Shown: positions 29,779-35,830 of the stretch, in pieces
Position numbering within the stretch: the stretch's first letter is position 1
Layout: each line of letters starts with the position of its first letter
Virus record (IMG/VR): IMGVR_UViG_3300023284_001597
Span: 1 to 36,801 of that record
Length of the DNA stretch: 36,801 bases
Origin: a virus
Reading direction: 5' to 3' (one strand)
The notes under the pieces: generated by a model
The model's input: only the letters and a program-made list of their open reading frames with translations
What the model was told of the DNA's origin: nothing
Databases searched by the model: none
Position numbers and translations under genes: made by a program

Positions 29779-30162
29779 TTAACCTTTAAAAATTAGCTCT
29801 AAAATTCTGATAGCTTCTTTTGTTCGAAAACTGTCATCCTGTAATCTCTCATCTTTGAGATTATCGTATAGAAGCATTGCTACGTTTGCTACATATCCTA
29901 ACTTCATTCCTTCGTCATTGAAAATTCTGTCGTACATAAGAGTCCTTAAATCTTTAAGCGGTATTTCTTTTGTTCCCCAAGACACAACCATTTTCTCGTA
30001 ATATTTCAATATTTCACTGTATAATTTGGCTCTTACGTTGTTATCTTTTTCCCCTTTTATTCGTTCGCGATAAATTTTTAATTTTTTCCTGTATTCGTTT
30101 AGGTTTTCATCAATAGGTTCAGGCGGTGGATCTGGGAGAGGTAAACTTTTTGTATCAGGCAT
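29779..30162 (-). CDS. Accessory protein, unknown, under operator control
   Basis: 127-aa acidic/basic helical protein: Pro-rich start (LPLPDPPPEPIDENLNEY), then long helices (YRKKLKIYRERIKGEKDN, ILKYYEKMVVSW). AAGGAG precedes ATG. No family recognised. Its promoter region holds a perfect 11-bp palindrome, so it is tightly regulated with the divergent gene at 30361. Confidence 0.55.
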   Translation of the reverse strand: MPDTKSLPLPDPPPEPIDENLNEYRKKLKIYRERIKGEKDNNVRAKLYSEILKYYEKMVVSWGTKEIPLKDLRTLMYDRIFNDEGMKLGYVANVAMLLYDNLKDERLQDDSFRTKEAIRILELIFKG

Positions 30163-30193
30163 TTTGTTACTCCTTGGGTTTTATTAGTAGATT

Positions 30194-30221
30194 ATAGCAT
30201 AAAACGATCGTTTATTGCTAT
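30194..30221. promoter_or_regulatory. 28-bp near-palindrome with central AAACGATCGTTT
   Basis: ATAGCA at one end and TGCTAT at the other enclose a perfect 12-bp palindrome AAACGATCGTTT; four of 28 positions do not pair. Lies between the operator at 30234 and the 127-aa gene. A second operator or a binding site for a dimer is likely. Confidence 0.5.
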
Positions 30222-30233
30222 TTTTGAAATCCA

Positions 30234-30256
30234 GTTGTTCGGAATTTCCGAACAAC
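30234..30256. promoter_or_regulatory. Perfect palindromic operator
   Basis: GTTGTTCGGAA, one central T, TTCCGAACAAC: an exact 11-bp inverted repeat. It lies just downstream of the minus promoter -10 (30263-30268), a position that blocks transcription. It is a strong candidate for the binding site of a phage repressor not yet identified. Confidence 0.65.
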
Positions 30257-30262
30257 TCAAAC

Positions 30263-30291
30263 ATTATAGCAAAAACTCAAGCAGAAATCAA
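30263..30291 (-). promoter_or_regulatory. Promoter toward 30162
   Basis: Minus strand: -35 TTGATT (30286-30291), 17-base spacer, -10 TATAAT (30263-30268). Both elements match the consensus closely. A second minus-strand TATAAT at 30191-30196 has no good -35. Confidence 0.65.
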
Positions 30292-30301
30292 ATAGCATTT
30301 A

Positions 30302-30331
30302 TTGACATAGTTTTACGTTTGCCGCTATAAT
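30302..30331 (+). promoter_or_regulatory. Promoter toward 30361
   Basis: -35 TTGACA (30302-30307), 18-base spacer, -10 TATAAT (30326-30331): near-perfect sigma-70 promoter. It is divergent from the minus promoter and about 45 bases from the palindromic operator, so both may be controlled together. Confidence 0.75.
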
Positions 30332-30360
30332 GTATTTATAAAACAAAAGGAGAATAACTA

Positions 30361-30546
30361 ATGGATAAAGATTTAGAATACTTGAACTCGAAGGGGCAGT
30401 TAACATGTAAACCGTATGTACCCTGTACTAGAAAGATTGAGAATGATAATGAGGGAATTATTGATTGGGATAATCCTTCAAAAAAAATTATTCAAGATGG
30501 TAGGAAAATGGGGAAAAGACTAGCTAGGGATGCCTGGAAAATATAG
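30361..30546 (+). CDS. 61-aa protein, possibly truncated by frameshift
   Basis: MDKDLEYLNSKGQLTCKPYV, two Cys, then a basic C terminus ending in RLARDAWKI. AAAAGGAG precedes the ATG. Right after its stop the next frame stays open for 28 codons with protein-like composition; adding one A to the AAAA at 30539-30542 would join the two. So the gene may be a truncated form of an 89-aa protein. Confidence 0.5.
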   Translation: MDKDLEYLNSKGQLTCKPYVPCTRKIENDNEGIIDWDNPSKKIIQDGRKMGKRLARDAWKI

Positions 30547-30630
30547 GTTTTGCTTTAACAGGAAAGAAACACACAAACAAACAAGCAGATGAATTAATCA
30601 AATCTGCTAGAGAAAATATAAAGGAGGATT
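30547..30630 (+). pseudogene. Out-of-frame remnant of the 30361 gene
   Basis: Open reading in a shifted frame: GFALTGKKHTNKQADELIK then SARENIKED, stop at 30630. It has no start of its own and continues naturally from the preceding basic helix. The end carries AAAGGAGG, the ribosome site of a 19-codon frame (30638-30697). Confidence 0.35.
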
Positions 30631-30689
30631 AAATTCTATGGATCAGCACAAAATAAAGACATTAAATTTTAAAGAGAGGTGGATTATTA

Positions 30690-30938
30690 ATGGGTGAATG
30701 GATAAAAAAAACTAATGTTGGGGAATCTCACGTTTCTACAGTAAGACTTACTGTACATCACCCAAAATGTTTATTGGCGCGATTACCAGGACCCTATGAA
30801 ACCATGATATTTGGAGGGAAAAACGATGAATTTTCTATTCAACATCAAACTAAAGAAGAAGCCATTAATTTTCATAATAAAATAATAATTTGTATTCGTT
30901 CTGGACTAGATTGCGAAAATTTGGATTATAATGTCTGA
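30690..30938 (+). CDS. Small protein before the serine recombinase, unknown
   Basis: 82-aa protein MGEWIKKTNVGESHVSTVRL with a central HHPKCLLARLPGPYETMIFG and a Cys-containing end. AGAGAGGTGG precedes it. Overlaps the recombinase gene by 8 bases, so they are expressed together. No fold recognised. Confidence 0.5.
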   Translation: MGEWIKKTNVGESHVSTVRLTVHHPKCLLARLPGPYETMIFGGKNDEFSIQHQTKEEAINFHNKIIICIRSGLDCENLDYNV

Positions 30939-31563
30939 ACTTATAGGATGGGCAAGAGTATCAACAGCAGACCAGAACCTAGACTCACAAATTGACGAGC
31001 TAAAAAAGGCAGGCTGCAAGAAAATATTTTTTGCCAAAGTATCCGGCGCAAAGGAAGAAATCAAAGAATTACAAAAAGCAATAGAATACATGAGGCCAGG
31101 TGATACGTTGGTTGTCACAAAGCTATCACGGCTCCACAGGTCCATGCTTAAAGGCATCCGGTTGTTAGATGAATTCAAAGAAAAAAAGGTTAGCATTAAA
31201 ACATTGAAAGATGGTGTTGATACCAGCACGAAGGGAGGCGAATTTATTTATGTCCTATTGTCATTGATGGCTGAATGGGACAGAGAAAATATTAGAGAGA
31301 ATACCAGGGCCGGTCTATTATCGGCACGAAAGAGAGGCAAGGTTGGTGGCCGTCGTAGGATATTAACGCAGAAGATGATAGAAGAAATGGTTAAAATGTC
31401 CAAGGATATAAACCAACCGATAGCTCACATTCTAAAGATTTTCGGCATTGCTGAACGAACCTATCATAACTATCTGAAAGAATATAAAGATGGTGTTTTA
31501 TGGTTCCAGGATGGTTACGAGGAATTTAAGAAGGCATCTAGGGAAACGGGCGGTGAAAAATAA
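30931..31563 (+). CDS. Serine recombinase (resolvase/invertase)
   Basis: 210-aa protein. Catalytic Ser11 in WARVSTADQN, Arg67/Arg70 in KLSRLHRS, and ENIRENTRAGLLSARKRG at the end of the catalytic domain, followed by a helix-turn-helix tail (ILKIFGIAERTYHNYLKE). It could resolve genome dimers, invert a segment, or integrate. Its stop TAA lies at the first base of dif-like site S3. Confidence 0.88.
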   Translation: MSELIGWARVSTADQNLDSQIDELKKAGCKKIFFAKVSGAKEEIKELQKAIEYMRPGDTLVVTKLSRLHRSMLKGIRLLDEFKEKKVSIKTLKDGVDTSTKGGEFIYVLLSLMAEWDRENIRENTRAGLLSARKRGKVGGRRRILTQKMIEEMVKMSKDINQPIAHILKIFGIAERTYHNYLKEYKDGVLWFQDGYEEFKKASRETGGEK

Positions 31564-31590
31564 TGACCTGTAAATTATGTTATGGGACAT
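31563..31590. repeat. dif-like site S3 (11-6-11)
   Basis: Arm ATGACCTGTAA, spacer ATTATG, arm TTATGGGACAT. The second arm plus the next 8 bases (to 31598) is identical to the sequence next to S2 over 19 bases. It separates the serine recombinase from the nuclease gene. The flank GAGAGGA supplies the ribosome site for the nuclease. Confidence 0.75.
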
Positions 31591-31611
31591 TGAGAGGATG
31601 TGGCTATTTTC

Positions 31612-32172
31612 ATGGCTGTAGTTTTGGCGAGTAAGAAAATTTTGATGAGCAAAAAAAAGAGGCCCAGTTTTAATGCTGAAAATTTAAAATTTGCCTTGAT
31701 GGACCATTACCGCAATACCAAAGGGTTTGATATTACTTGTACTGAGTTTATGTATGGACGGTGCGACGTAGCGGCTATCAATGAAAAAGAATTTATTGAT
31801 TTTGAGGTCAAGGTATCAATTTCCGACCTAAATCGTGACAAAAAAAAATCGAAACATATTGAATATGAAAAAGCCGCGAAAGGACTGTTACCCTATGGAA
31901 AATATTGTATGCCAAATAAATTCTACTTTGCTGTGCCTGAACTTATCGCTGACCATGCAGTTAAAATTTGTTTGAAGATAAACCCAAAATATGGAGTCAT
32001 TACGTTCGACGAAGTAAACGGAGTGTTATGGCCCAGGGTCGTAAGACGAGCTAAAAAATTAAAACCAGAGCCTCCCTGCAAAAACCTGATATTAATAGGC
32101 TGTAAAAGATTATCATATGATAATTTGGTTTTTCGTAGGAAAATGATGGGTATTAAACCCAATGTCCTGTAG
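31612..32172 (+). CDS. PD-(D/E)XK-like nuclease (MmcB-like) in a cassette
   Basis: 186-aa protein. Pattern GRCDVAAINEKEFIDFEVKV gives Asp52, Glu65 and Lys67 in D-x12-ExK spacing, then a conserved SDLNRDKKKSKHIEY and NKFYFAVPELIADHAVKI. This matches a group of restriction-endonuclease-like DNA repair/defence proteins. It lies between dif-like sites S3 and S4, its stop TAG being in S4. ATG 31612 is chosen; ATG 31645 (MSKKKRPSF) and GTG 31600 are possible. Confidence 0.72.
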   Translation: MAVVLASKKILMSKKKRPSFNAENLKFALMDHYRNTKGFDITCTEFMYGRCDVAAINEKEFIDFEVKVSISDLNRDKKKSKHIEYEKAAKGLLPYGKYCMPNKFYFAVPELIADHAVKICLKINPKYGVITFDEVNGVLWPRVVRRAKKLKPEPPCKNLILIGCKRLSYDNLVFRRKMMGIKPNVL

Positions 32173-32186
32173 GCATTAGAGGACTT
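32162..32186. repeat. Degenerate dif-like site S4 at the nuclease 3' end
   Basis: ATGTCCTGTAG holds the stop codon, then GCA, then TTAGAGGACTT. Arms match the family at many positions but the spacer is 3 bases and one stop base has changed. It also forms a weak hairpin (GTCCT with AGGAC, then TTTT), which may serve as a bidirectional terminator against the convergent recombinase. Confidence 0.45.
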
Positions 32187-32195
32187 TTATACCTA

Positions 32196-33167
32196 TCAAT
32201 TCTCCAAATCCCGATTAAGGGCTTCAATTGGAGTTCTTGTTTTAACCGATACTTGCTGGAGATATTCCACAGTGGTGGCTACTTTTTCATGGTTTAGATG
32301 TGAGCGTGTGGTATAGATATCGTTACTGTGCTTCTGTACTGAATACCCTGATAAATTACGGATACCGTGAATAGTAACATGGCTCTTTTTGCCAGTTACT
32401 GTCTCATAATATGTCCTTAATAGGTTGTTGGGTACACGTTGATCCAGTTTTGTTTTGCTGTGTTCTGATAGGTTGCGTTTACTGGTAAAAATGTAGTCAT
32501 CTGATTCTTTTTTTTCTATGATCTTTAATTCTTGAACTAACACATATAGGCTCTTTAAAAACTCTTTCGTGACCCTTTTCCCACCTTTCACTGTTGTTTG
32601 ATATACAAGCATTTCGTTTTCCTCAAAGATGTTGGAATGTTTTAAGTTCAGGACCTCCATTTTACGCAGACCCGTAACATAAAAAATTTTAAACATGATC
32701 AAATCTCTCAAGTATTTGGAGTATTTAAGACGATCTTTATAGCGCATCTTTTTTTCAATATGGAATAATATTTTGTTGAAATTCTCAAGATTGATAACAT
32801 TGATGTTTTCGTAGGGTTTCTGCTTGATGGTCCGGTATCTAAATCTCTTTCCGATATATTTCAGCAGTGTCCTAACGTGGCTTATTCGTTGAGCGTAAGT
32901 GTTTTTTGAGATTCCCGTCTCCTTTAGATGTAACTGGTAGTCAATAATTGTTTTTTGATCTACCGAAGACAACGCAATCCCTTTATCTCTAATAAAACAG
33001 GAGAAATTAGCCAGGTTTCGTTTCATCATCACAATAGATGTTTCAGCATAAGGGACTAAAAACCCAGGGTCGCTCTCTAAAAAGGATTCTATCGAGTCTA
33101 AATTATCCGTATTTTCCGTGCACATTTCATTGATCGGAAACAGATAGTTATTGTTTTTGGGTTTCAA
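32196..33167 (-). CDS. Tyrosine recombinase (Xer-like)
   Basis: 323-aa recombinase with all catalytic residues: Arg168 (TGLRKMEVLNL), Lys194/197 (TVKGGKRVTK), His267 and Arg270 (HGIRN), His293 (LNHEKVATTVEYL) and Tyr302. The N-terminal 130 residues are the SAM-like core-binding domain. Length and layout match XerC/D and phage integrases. A 27-bp dyad (33284-33310) lies 117 bases upstream. It could act on that dyad, on the dif-like cassette sites, or in dimer resolution. Confidence 0.9.
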   Translation of the reverse strand: MKPKNNNYLFPINEMCTENTDNLDSIESFLESDPGFLVPYAETSIVMMKRNLANFSCFIRDKGIALSSVDQKTIIDYQLHLKETGISKNTYAQRISHVRTLLKYIGKRFRYRTIKQKPYENINVINLENFNKILFHIEKKMRYKDRLKYSKYLRDLIMFKIFYVTGLRKMEVLNLKHSNIFEENEMLVYQTTVKGGKRVTKEFLKSLYVLVQELKIIEKKESDDYIFTSKRNLSEHSKTKLDQRVPNNLLRTYYETVTGKKSHVTIHGIRNLSGYSVQKHSNDIYTTRSHLNHEKVATTVEYLQQVSVKTRTPIEALNRDLEN

Positions 33168-33283
33168 TTCAATGCATCTCCAATCTTTGGTCTATACTAA
33201 CATACCCCGTACTTAAGTATATTCAACTAAATAAAGCGTGGATTTAACAATTCTTAGATGTTGATTTTGCTTCTTTGTTTTAT

Positions 33284-33310
33284 GTCAATATAACCCTACA
33301 TTATATTGAC
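33284..33310. repeat. 27-bp dyad, candidate recombinase core site
   Basis: GTCAATATAA, 7-base spacer CCCTACA, TTATATTGAC: exact 10-bp arms with ATAA and TTAT facing the spacer, as in Xer core sites. It is not the same sequence as the cassette sites. Minus-strand TTGACA in its left arm might also act as a -35 box, but no matching -10 is seen. Confidence 0.55.
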
Positions 33311-33537
33311 TTCTTTTGTAGCTAGGTTCATAAAATTGCGTTTTTGTCGCTTGGAAAAATGGATTTAGCCTCAAAGAGGGTGTTGGTGGATTTTATGGTG
33401 GTTAACCTTTTTGGGTCGGAAATAGGCACGAATAAGAGAGATTGAAAAACGCTTACTACAACTTTGTGTTTTTTGGGTGTGGTTTGGGATTATGGTTTGC
33501 TCTTTTGACTGTTTTTGACCATACGATAGGTGCCTGG

Positions 33538-33566
33538 TTGAATATATATCAGCAATGATGTATTAT
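33538..33566 (+). promoter_or_regulatory. Promoter toward the second YopX gene
   Basis: -35 TTGAAT (33538-33543), 17-base spacer, -10 TATTAT (33561-33566). AGGAGG and a 13-codon frame follow at 33587-33641, then the YopX gene. Confidence 0.55.
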
Positions 33567-33599
33567 AAAGGTCAGATAAGTTGTTAGGAGGATACACCT

Positions 33600-33641
33600 A
33601 TGAGCAATTGGATTGATGTAAATAAACACCTTATCTTGTAA
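33600..33641 (+). pseudogene. 13-codon remnant (DUF551-like start) ending in a site arm
   Basis: MSNWIDVNKHLIL, with a strong TAGGAGG ribosome site. The first residues (W-I-x-V-x-x-x-L) match the common start of DUF551-like phage proteins, but the frame ends at TAA within dif-like site S5. It looks like an eroded gene whose 3' end was at the site, or a short leader peptide. Confidence 0.35.
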
Positions 33642-33653
33642 GTTATGGGACAT
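33631..33653. repeat. Degenerate dif-like site S5
   Basis: TTATCTTGTAA, one base, TTATGGGACAT. The second arm is exact (as in S2 and S3); the spacer is shortened to 1 base, so the site is probably not active in its present form. The ribosome site GCGAGG of the YopX gene follows. Confidence 0.5.
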
Positions 33654-33669
33654 CGAAAGCGAGGTTAAA

Positions 33670-34098
33670 ATGAGAGGAACTAAGTTTAAGGGTAAATGTA
33701 TTGAAACTGGGAAATGGGTGTATGGTGATCTTATTTATGGTGAATATATCTACCCAACCTCGAGCGGCCAACCTCTTGATATGGGTGAGTATTTAGATAT
33801 AAGGGCGGTTGAAGTCTATCCAAAATCAGTGGGACAATACACCGGACTCAAAGACAAGAACGGAAAAGAGATTTATGAGAGGGATATTGTAAATTGGAAT
33901 TCCGAAGATTTTAATATGAGTATTATTTTTCATGAGGGAACATTTTTAGCCATTGCCTCATCTTCAGTATATGAACCTGGGAATAGGCTATTTTATCCGC
34001 GCTCACAACATGGATCGCCAAAATGGAGCGAATTTGTAATATTGGGAAACAAACTTGAAGGGATTAACCGGAGCCTTATCGAATCCAATGTCCTGTAA
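33670..34098 (+). CDS. YopX family protein (copy 2), cassette gene
   Basis: 142-aa YopX protein: GTKFKGKCIETGKWVYGDLI, KSVGQYTGLKDKNGKEIYER and DIVNWN match copy 1 only in the core. It is flanked by sites S5 and S6 and its stop TAA is inside S6 (ATGTCCTGTAA). GCGAGG precedes the ATG. Role unknown; YopX proteins are often the first gene of accessory islands. Confidence 0.85.
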   Translation: MRGTKFKGKCIETGKWVYGDLIYGEYIYPTSSGQPLDMGEYLDIRAVEVYPKSVGQYTGLKDKNGKEIYERDIVNWNSEDFNMSIIFHEGTFLAIASSSVYEPGNRLFYPRSQHGSPKWSEFVILGNKLEGINRSLIESNVL

Positions 34099-34115
34099 TG
34101 GGTAAAAGTGCATAT
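34088..34115. repeat. dif-like half-site S6
   Basis: ATGTCCTGTAA (with the YopX stop), spacer TGGGTA, then AAAGTGCATAT, which shares little with the other second arms. The first arm is exact as in S4 except for the last base. Treat as a half-site. Confidence 0.45.
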
Positions 34116-34290
34116 CCCCGACAGAAAGTACATATACCCGGAAAAGGAAACCATCAAATAGCGGAAACCTGAATTATACGTTTACCGCTATACATAATAG
34201 GTTATAGTAGGTTATAGTATCATCTTAAAGTGATACCTATAGGTACCACTTTGGATAACACCGCCAATGGCAAACGGTGTCGACTTTAAA
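34099..34290. repeat. Dense inverted-repeat region downstream of YopX
   Basis: Four elements follow in 190 bases: an inverted repeat ATAGCGGAAAC (34158-34168) with GTTTACCGCTAT (34180-34191); a tandem GGTTATAGTA pair (34200-34219); a 26-bp near-palindrome AAAGTG...CACTTT (34227-34252, one mismatched pair); and ACACCG/CGGTGT (34258-34280). Two similar 17-base direct repeats, one containing GTGCATATCCCCG and the other GTACATATACCCG, precede them. No protein gene is seen. Non-coding RNA, origin, or recombination hot spot are all possible. Confidence 0.5.
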
Positions 34291-34476
34291 CTAGCCTTGG
34301 CTTATGAGCTGTAACTCTGCCAAGGCTATTACCATTCTAGAAATCGATTTCACTAATACATCATCTTTCTGTTTTTGTATTAGTTTATTCGAAGAAAATA
34401 CTCCGGCAGCTTGCTGCGGAACTCGGGTCCAGGGCTTCCCCTGGGGTTCATACCTTTGATTATTCTTCTTGTTCAT
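34291..34476 (-). CDS. Small basic protein, unknown
   Basis: 61-aa protein from ATG 34476 (GGAGAGATTT upstream): NKKNNQRYEPQGKPWTRVPQ, then a Lys/Ser/Ile-rich helix to LAELQLISQG. A longer frame reaching 34617 lacks a ribosome site. It ends in an inverted repeat at 34292-34328. Divergent from the zinc-ribbon gene at 34578. Function unknown. Confidence 0.5.
   Translation of the reverse strand: MNKKNNQRYEPQGKPWTRVPQQAAGVFSSNKLIQKQKDDVLVKSISRMVIALAELQLISQG
34292..34328. terminator. Inverted repeat at the 3' end of the 61-aa gene
   Basis: TAGCCTTGGC (34292-34301) pairs exactly with GCCAAGGCTA (34319-34328) across a 17-base loop. For the minus-strand gene it is a possible 3' stem that extends into the stop codon; it lacks a long U-run. 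It may also belong to the repeat cluster just upstream. Confidence 0.4.
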
Positions 34477-34548
34477 AAATCTCTCCGGATTCCTGAGTAG
34501 CGCATGCTGTTCACGTTTGACTGTGCTAAAATCGTCTATGCATTTAGT

Positions 34549-34560
34549 TTGGTATACCAA
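34549..34560. promoter_or_regulatory. 12-bp palindrome between divergent genes
   Basis: TTGGTATACCAA is a perfect 12-bp palindrome 17 bases before ATG 34578 and 73 bases before the minus-strand ATG 34476. Its location fits an operator that represses both genes. Confidence 0.45.
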
Positions 34561-34577
34561 TAGAATGGAGAGATAAT

Positions 34578-34784
34578 ATGCCTCAACAAAATTCTGATAT
34601 GACCGTAGTGTACACAAAATATCTATGTGATGTTTGCCTTAAAGGGTATATGCTTCCATTCGGTCAACGGTTTATAAAAGATGATGAGGCTATGTTTCAT
34701 CATCAATGTAACAACTGCGGACACAAAGCCGATTATGACGTTTCCTACCCGACGATTAATTATATTGTAAAAAAAAGCGATTAA
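34578..34784 (+). CDS. Zinc-ribbon protein, unknown
   Basis: 68-aa protein with KYLCDVCLKGY, then HHQCNNCGHKADYDV: two CxxC pairs, the classical zinc ribbon. GGAGAGATAAT precedes the ATG. Zinc-ribbon proteins in phages often bind nucleic acid or RNA polymerase. It converges with the 34781 gene, the two stop codons sharing the bases TTAA. Confidence 0.65.
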   Translation: MPQQNSDMTVVYTKYLCDVCLKGYMLPFGQRFIKDDEAMFHHQCNNCGHKADYDVSYPTINYIVKKSD

Positions 34785-35725
34785 ATTTTTCTACAAAAAA
34801 CATTCATCTGATCAGGATATGGAATTACCCTATGTACTTTAGTGACCCTATAAACTGGTTCATCAATGGCTTCCCCATGTTCATTAACAATCACCTCTTT
34901 TATCATGTCAACCTCTAAGATGCAGTTTGGAGGGGCTGAAATCTTATTTGATTGAAAGTCAGATAACCATTGTTCATCATCAATAGATGCCTCTATAGAT
35001 TTTTCATAAATAAGGGTCCATTTTGATTTCCCTTCATACGCTGGCTTTTTGATTCTAACTGTTGTTTTTATGTCGGAATGAGTAATGTTTGATGGAACCA
35101 CCTCGGGACAAGCTTCTATTTCAGGCACATCCATTCTTGTAAATTCTTCGTAAACTTTTTTACCTTTATAAAATTTAATTTTGTCATAACCTTCTCTTTT
35201 TAGTGGGGCTAATACCTCAATAGCTCTTTTTCTGGTCAAATATGAAGAATAAAGTTTATACACCGGCTCAGAAACATTGATATTTTCTACTCTATTGTTA
35301 TCGCCTATGACAGTTATTTGTATTCCGAATTCTGAATCTCCCATTTTTACTTTACTTACTGACTCAACAGTTTTTCCATTTAATACTTTTATTAATTTAT
35401 AAAGGGTTATAGGCGATGTTATTCCGCCAATAATTCCAATCCATTCTAAAATTTCTTTAGCTTGTTTTACTTTATTCTCACTTATTAAGACCGTCATTTG
35501 ATCAAAAATTGTCTGAGTAACATGAACAATAAGCTCAAAACAATTTTGTTCTAAATCGGCATTAACGTAGACCTTTATTCCCGCCCTATTTCCGTTAAAT
35601 GTTCTGTTTGCATCTTTAATTAATTCCGACAGGGATAAAAGTGATGGTGCCAAATCAGACACATCCATCTTTTTTTCTTCTAATGCAGGCCCGTCATATT
35701 TTATGATTGTTTTAACATCGTTCAT
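34781..35725 (-). CDS. Conserved protein of unknown function
   Basis: 314-aa protein. Start: TIIKYDGPALEEKKMDVSDL followed by PSLLSLSELIKDANRTFN and RAGIKVYVNADLEQNCFELI, a pattern I know from a widespread but uncharacterised family in mobile elements. The middle has a hydrophobic segment (ILEWIGIIGGITSPITLY). ATG 35725 is chosen over TTG 35746; a TATAAT lies 6-11 bases before the ATG, so a leaderless transcript is conceivable. Possibly accessory or defence-related, not shown. Confidence 0.55.
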   Translation of the reverse strand: MNDVKTIIKYDGPALEEKKMDVSDLAPSLLSLSELIKDANRTFNGNRAGIKVYVNADLEQNCFELIVHVTQTIFDQMTVLISENKVKQAKEILEWIGIIGGITSPITLYKLIKVLNGKTVESVSKVKMGDSEFGIQITVIGDNNRVENINVSEPVYKLYSSYLTRKRAIEVLAPLKREGYDKIKFYKGKKVYEEFTRMDVPEIEACPEVVPSNITHSDIKTTVRIKKPAYEGKSKWTLIYEKSIEASIDDEQWLSDFQSNKISAPPNCILEVDMIKEVIVNEHGEAIDEPVYRVTKVHRVIPYPDQMNVFCRKI

Positions 35726-35830
35726 ATTAATATTATATATCAACAAGACATGAAATTACTTAATTATGCCAAGGGGATAATCGCCTTATTATAAGGAAAA
35801 TTCCGATACAAGCTAAAATATCTAAAAGTG

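Larger units (their letters stand above)
33168..33599. other. Recombinase upstream region, 430 bases
   Basis: No gene above 28 codons is visible. It contains the 27-bp dyad (33284-33310), a GT-rich stretch (33460-33530) and the promoter at 33538. A 28-codon frame at 33359-33445 has GGA before the ATG but no recognisable content. The region is the natural place for an attachment site. Confidence 0.5.

Noticed and set aside
31563-31634. 23-codon Cys-rich frame (CKLCYGTLRGCGYFHGC)
   Set aside because: Attractive as a mini zinc finger, but most of it is encoded by the S3 site sequence and it would overlap the nuclease start; probably fortuitous.
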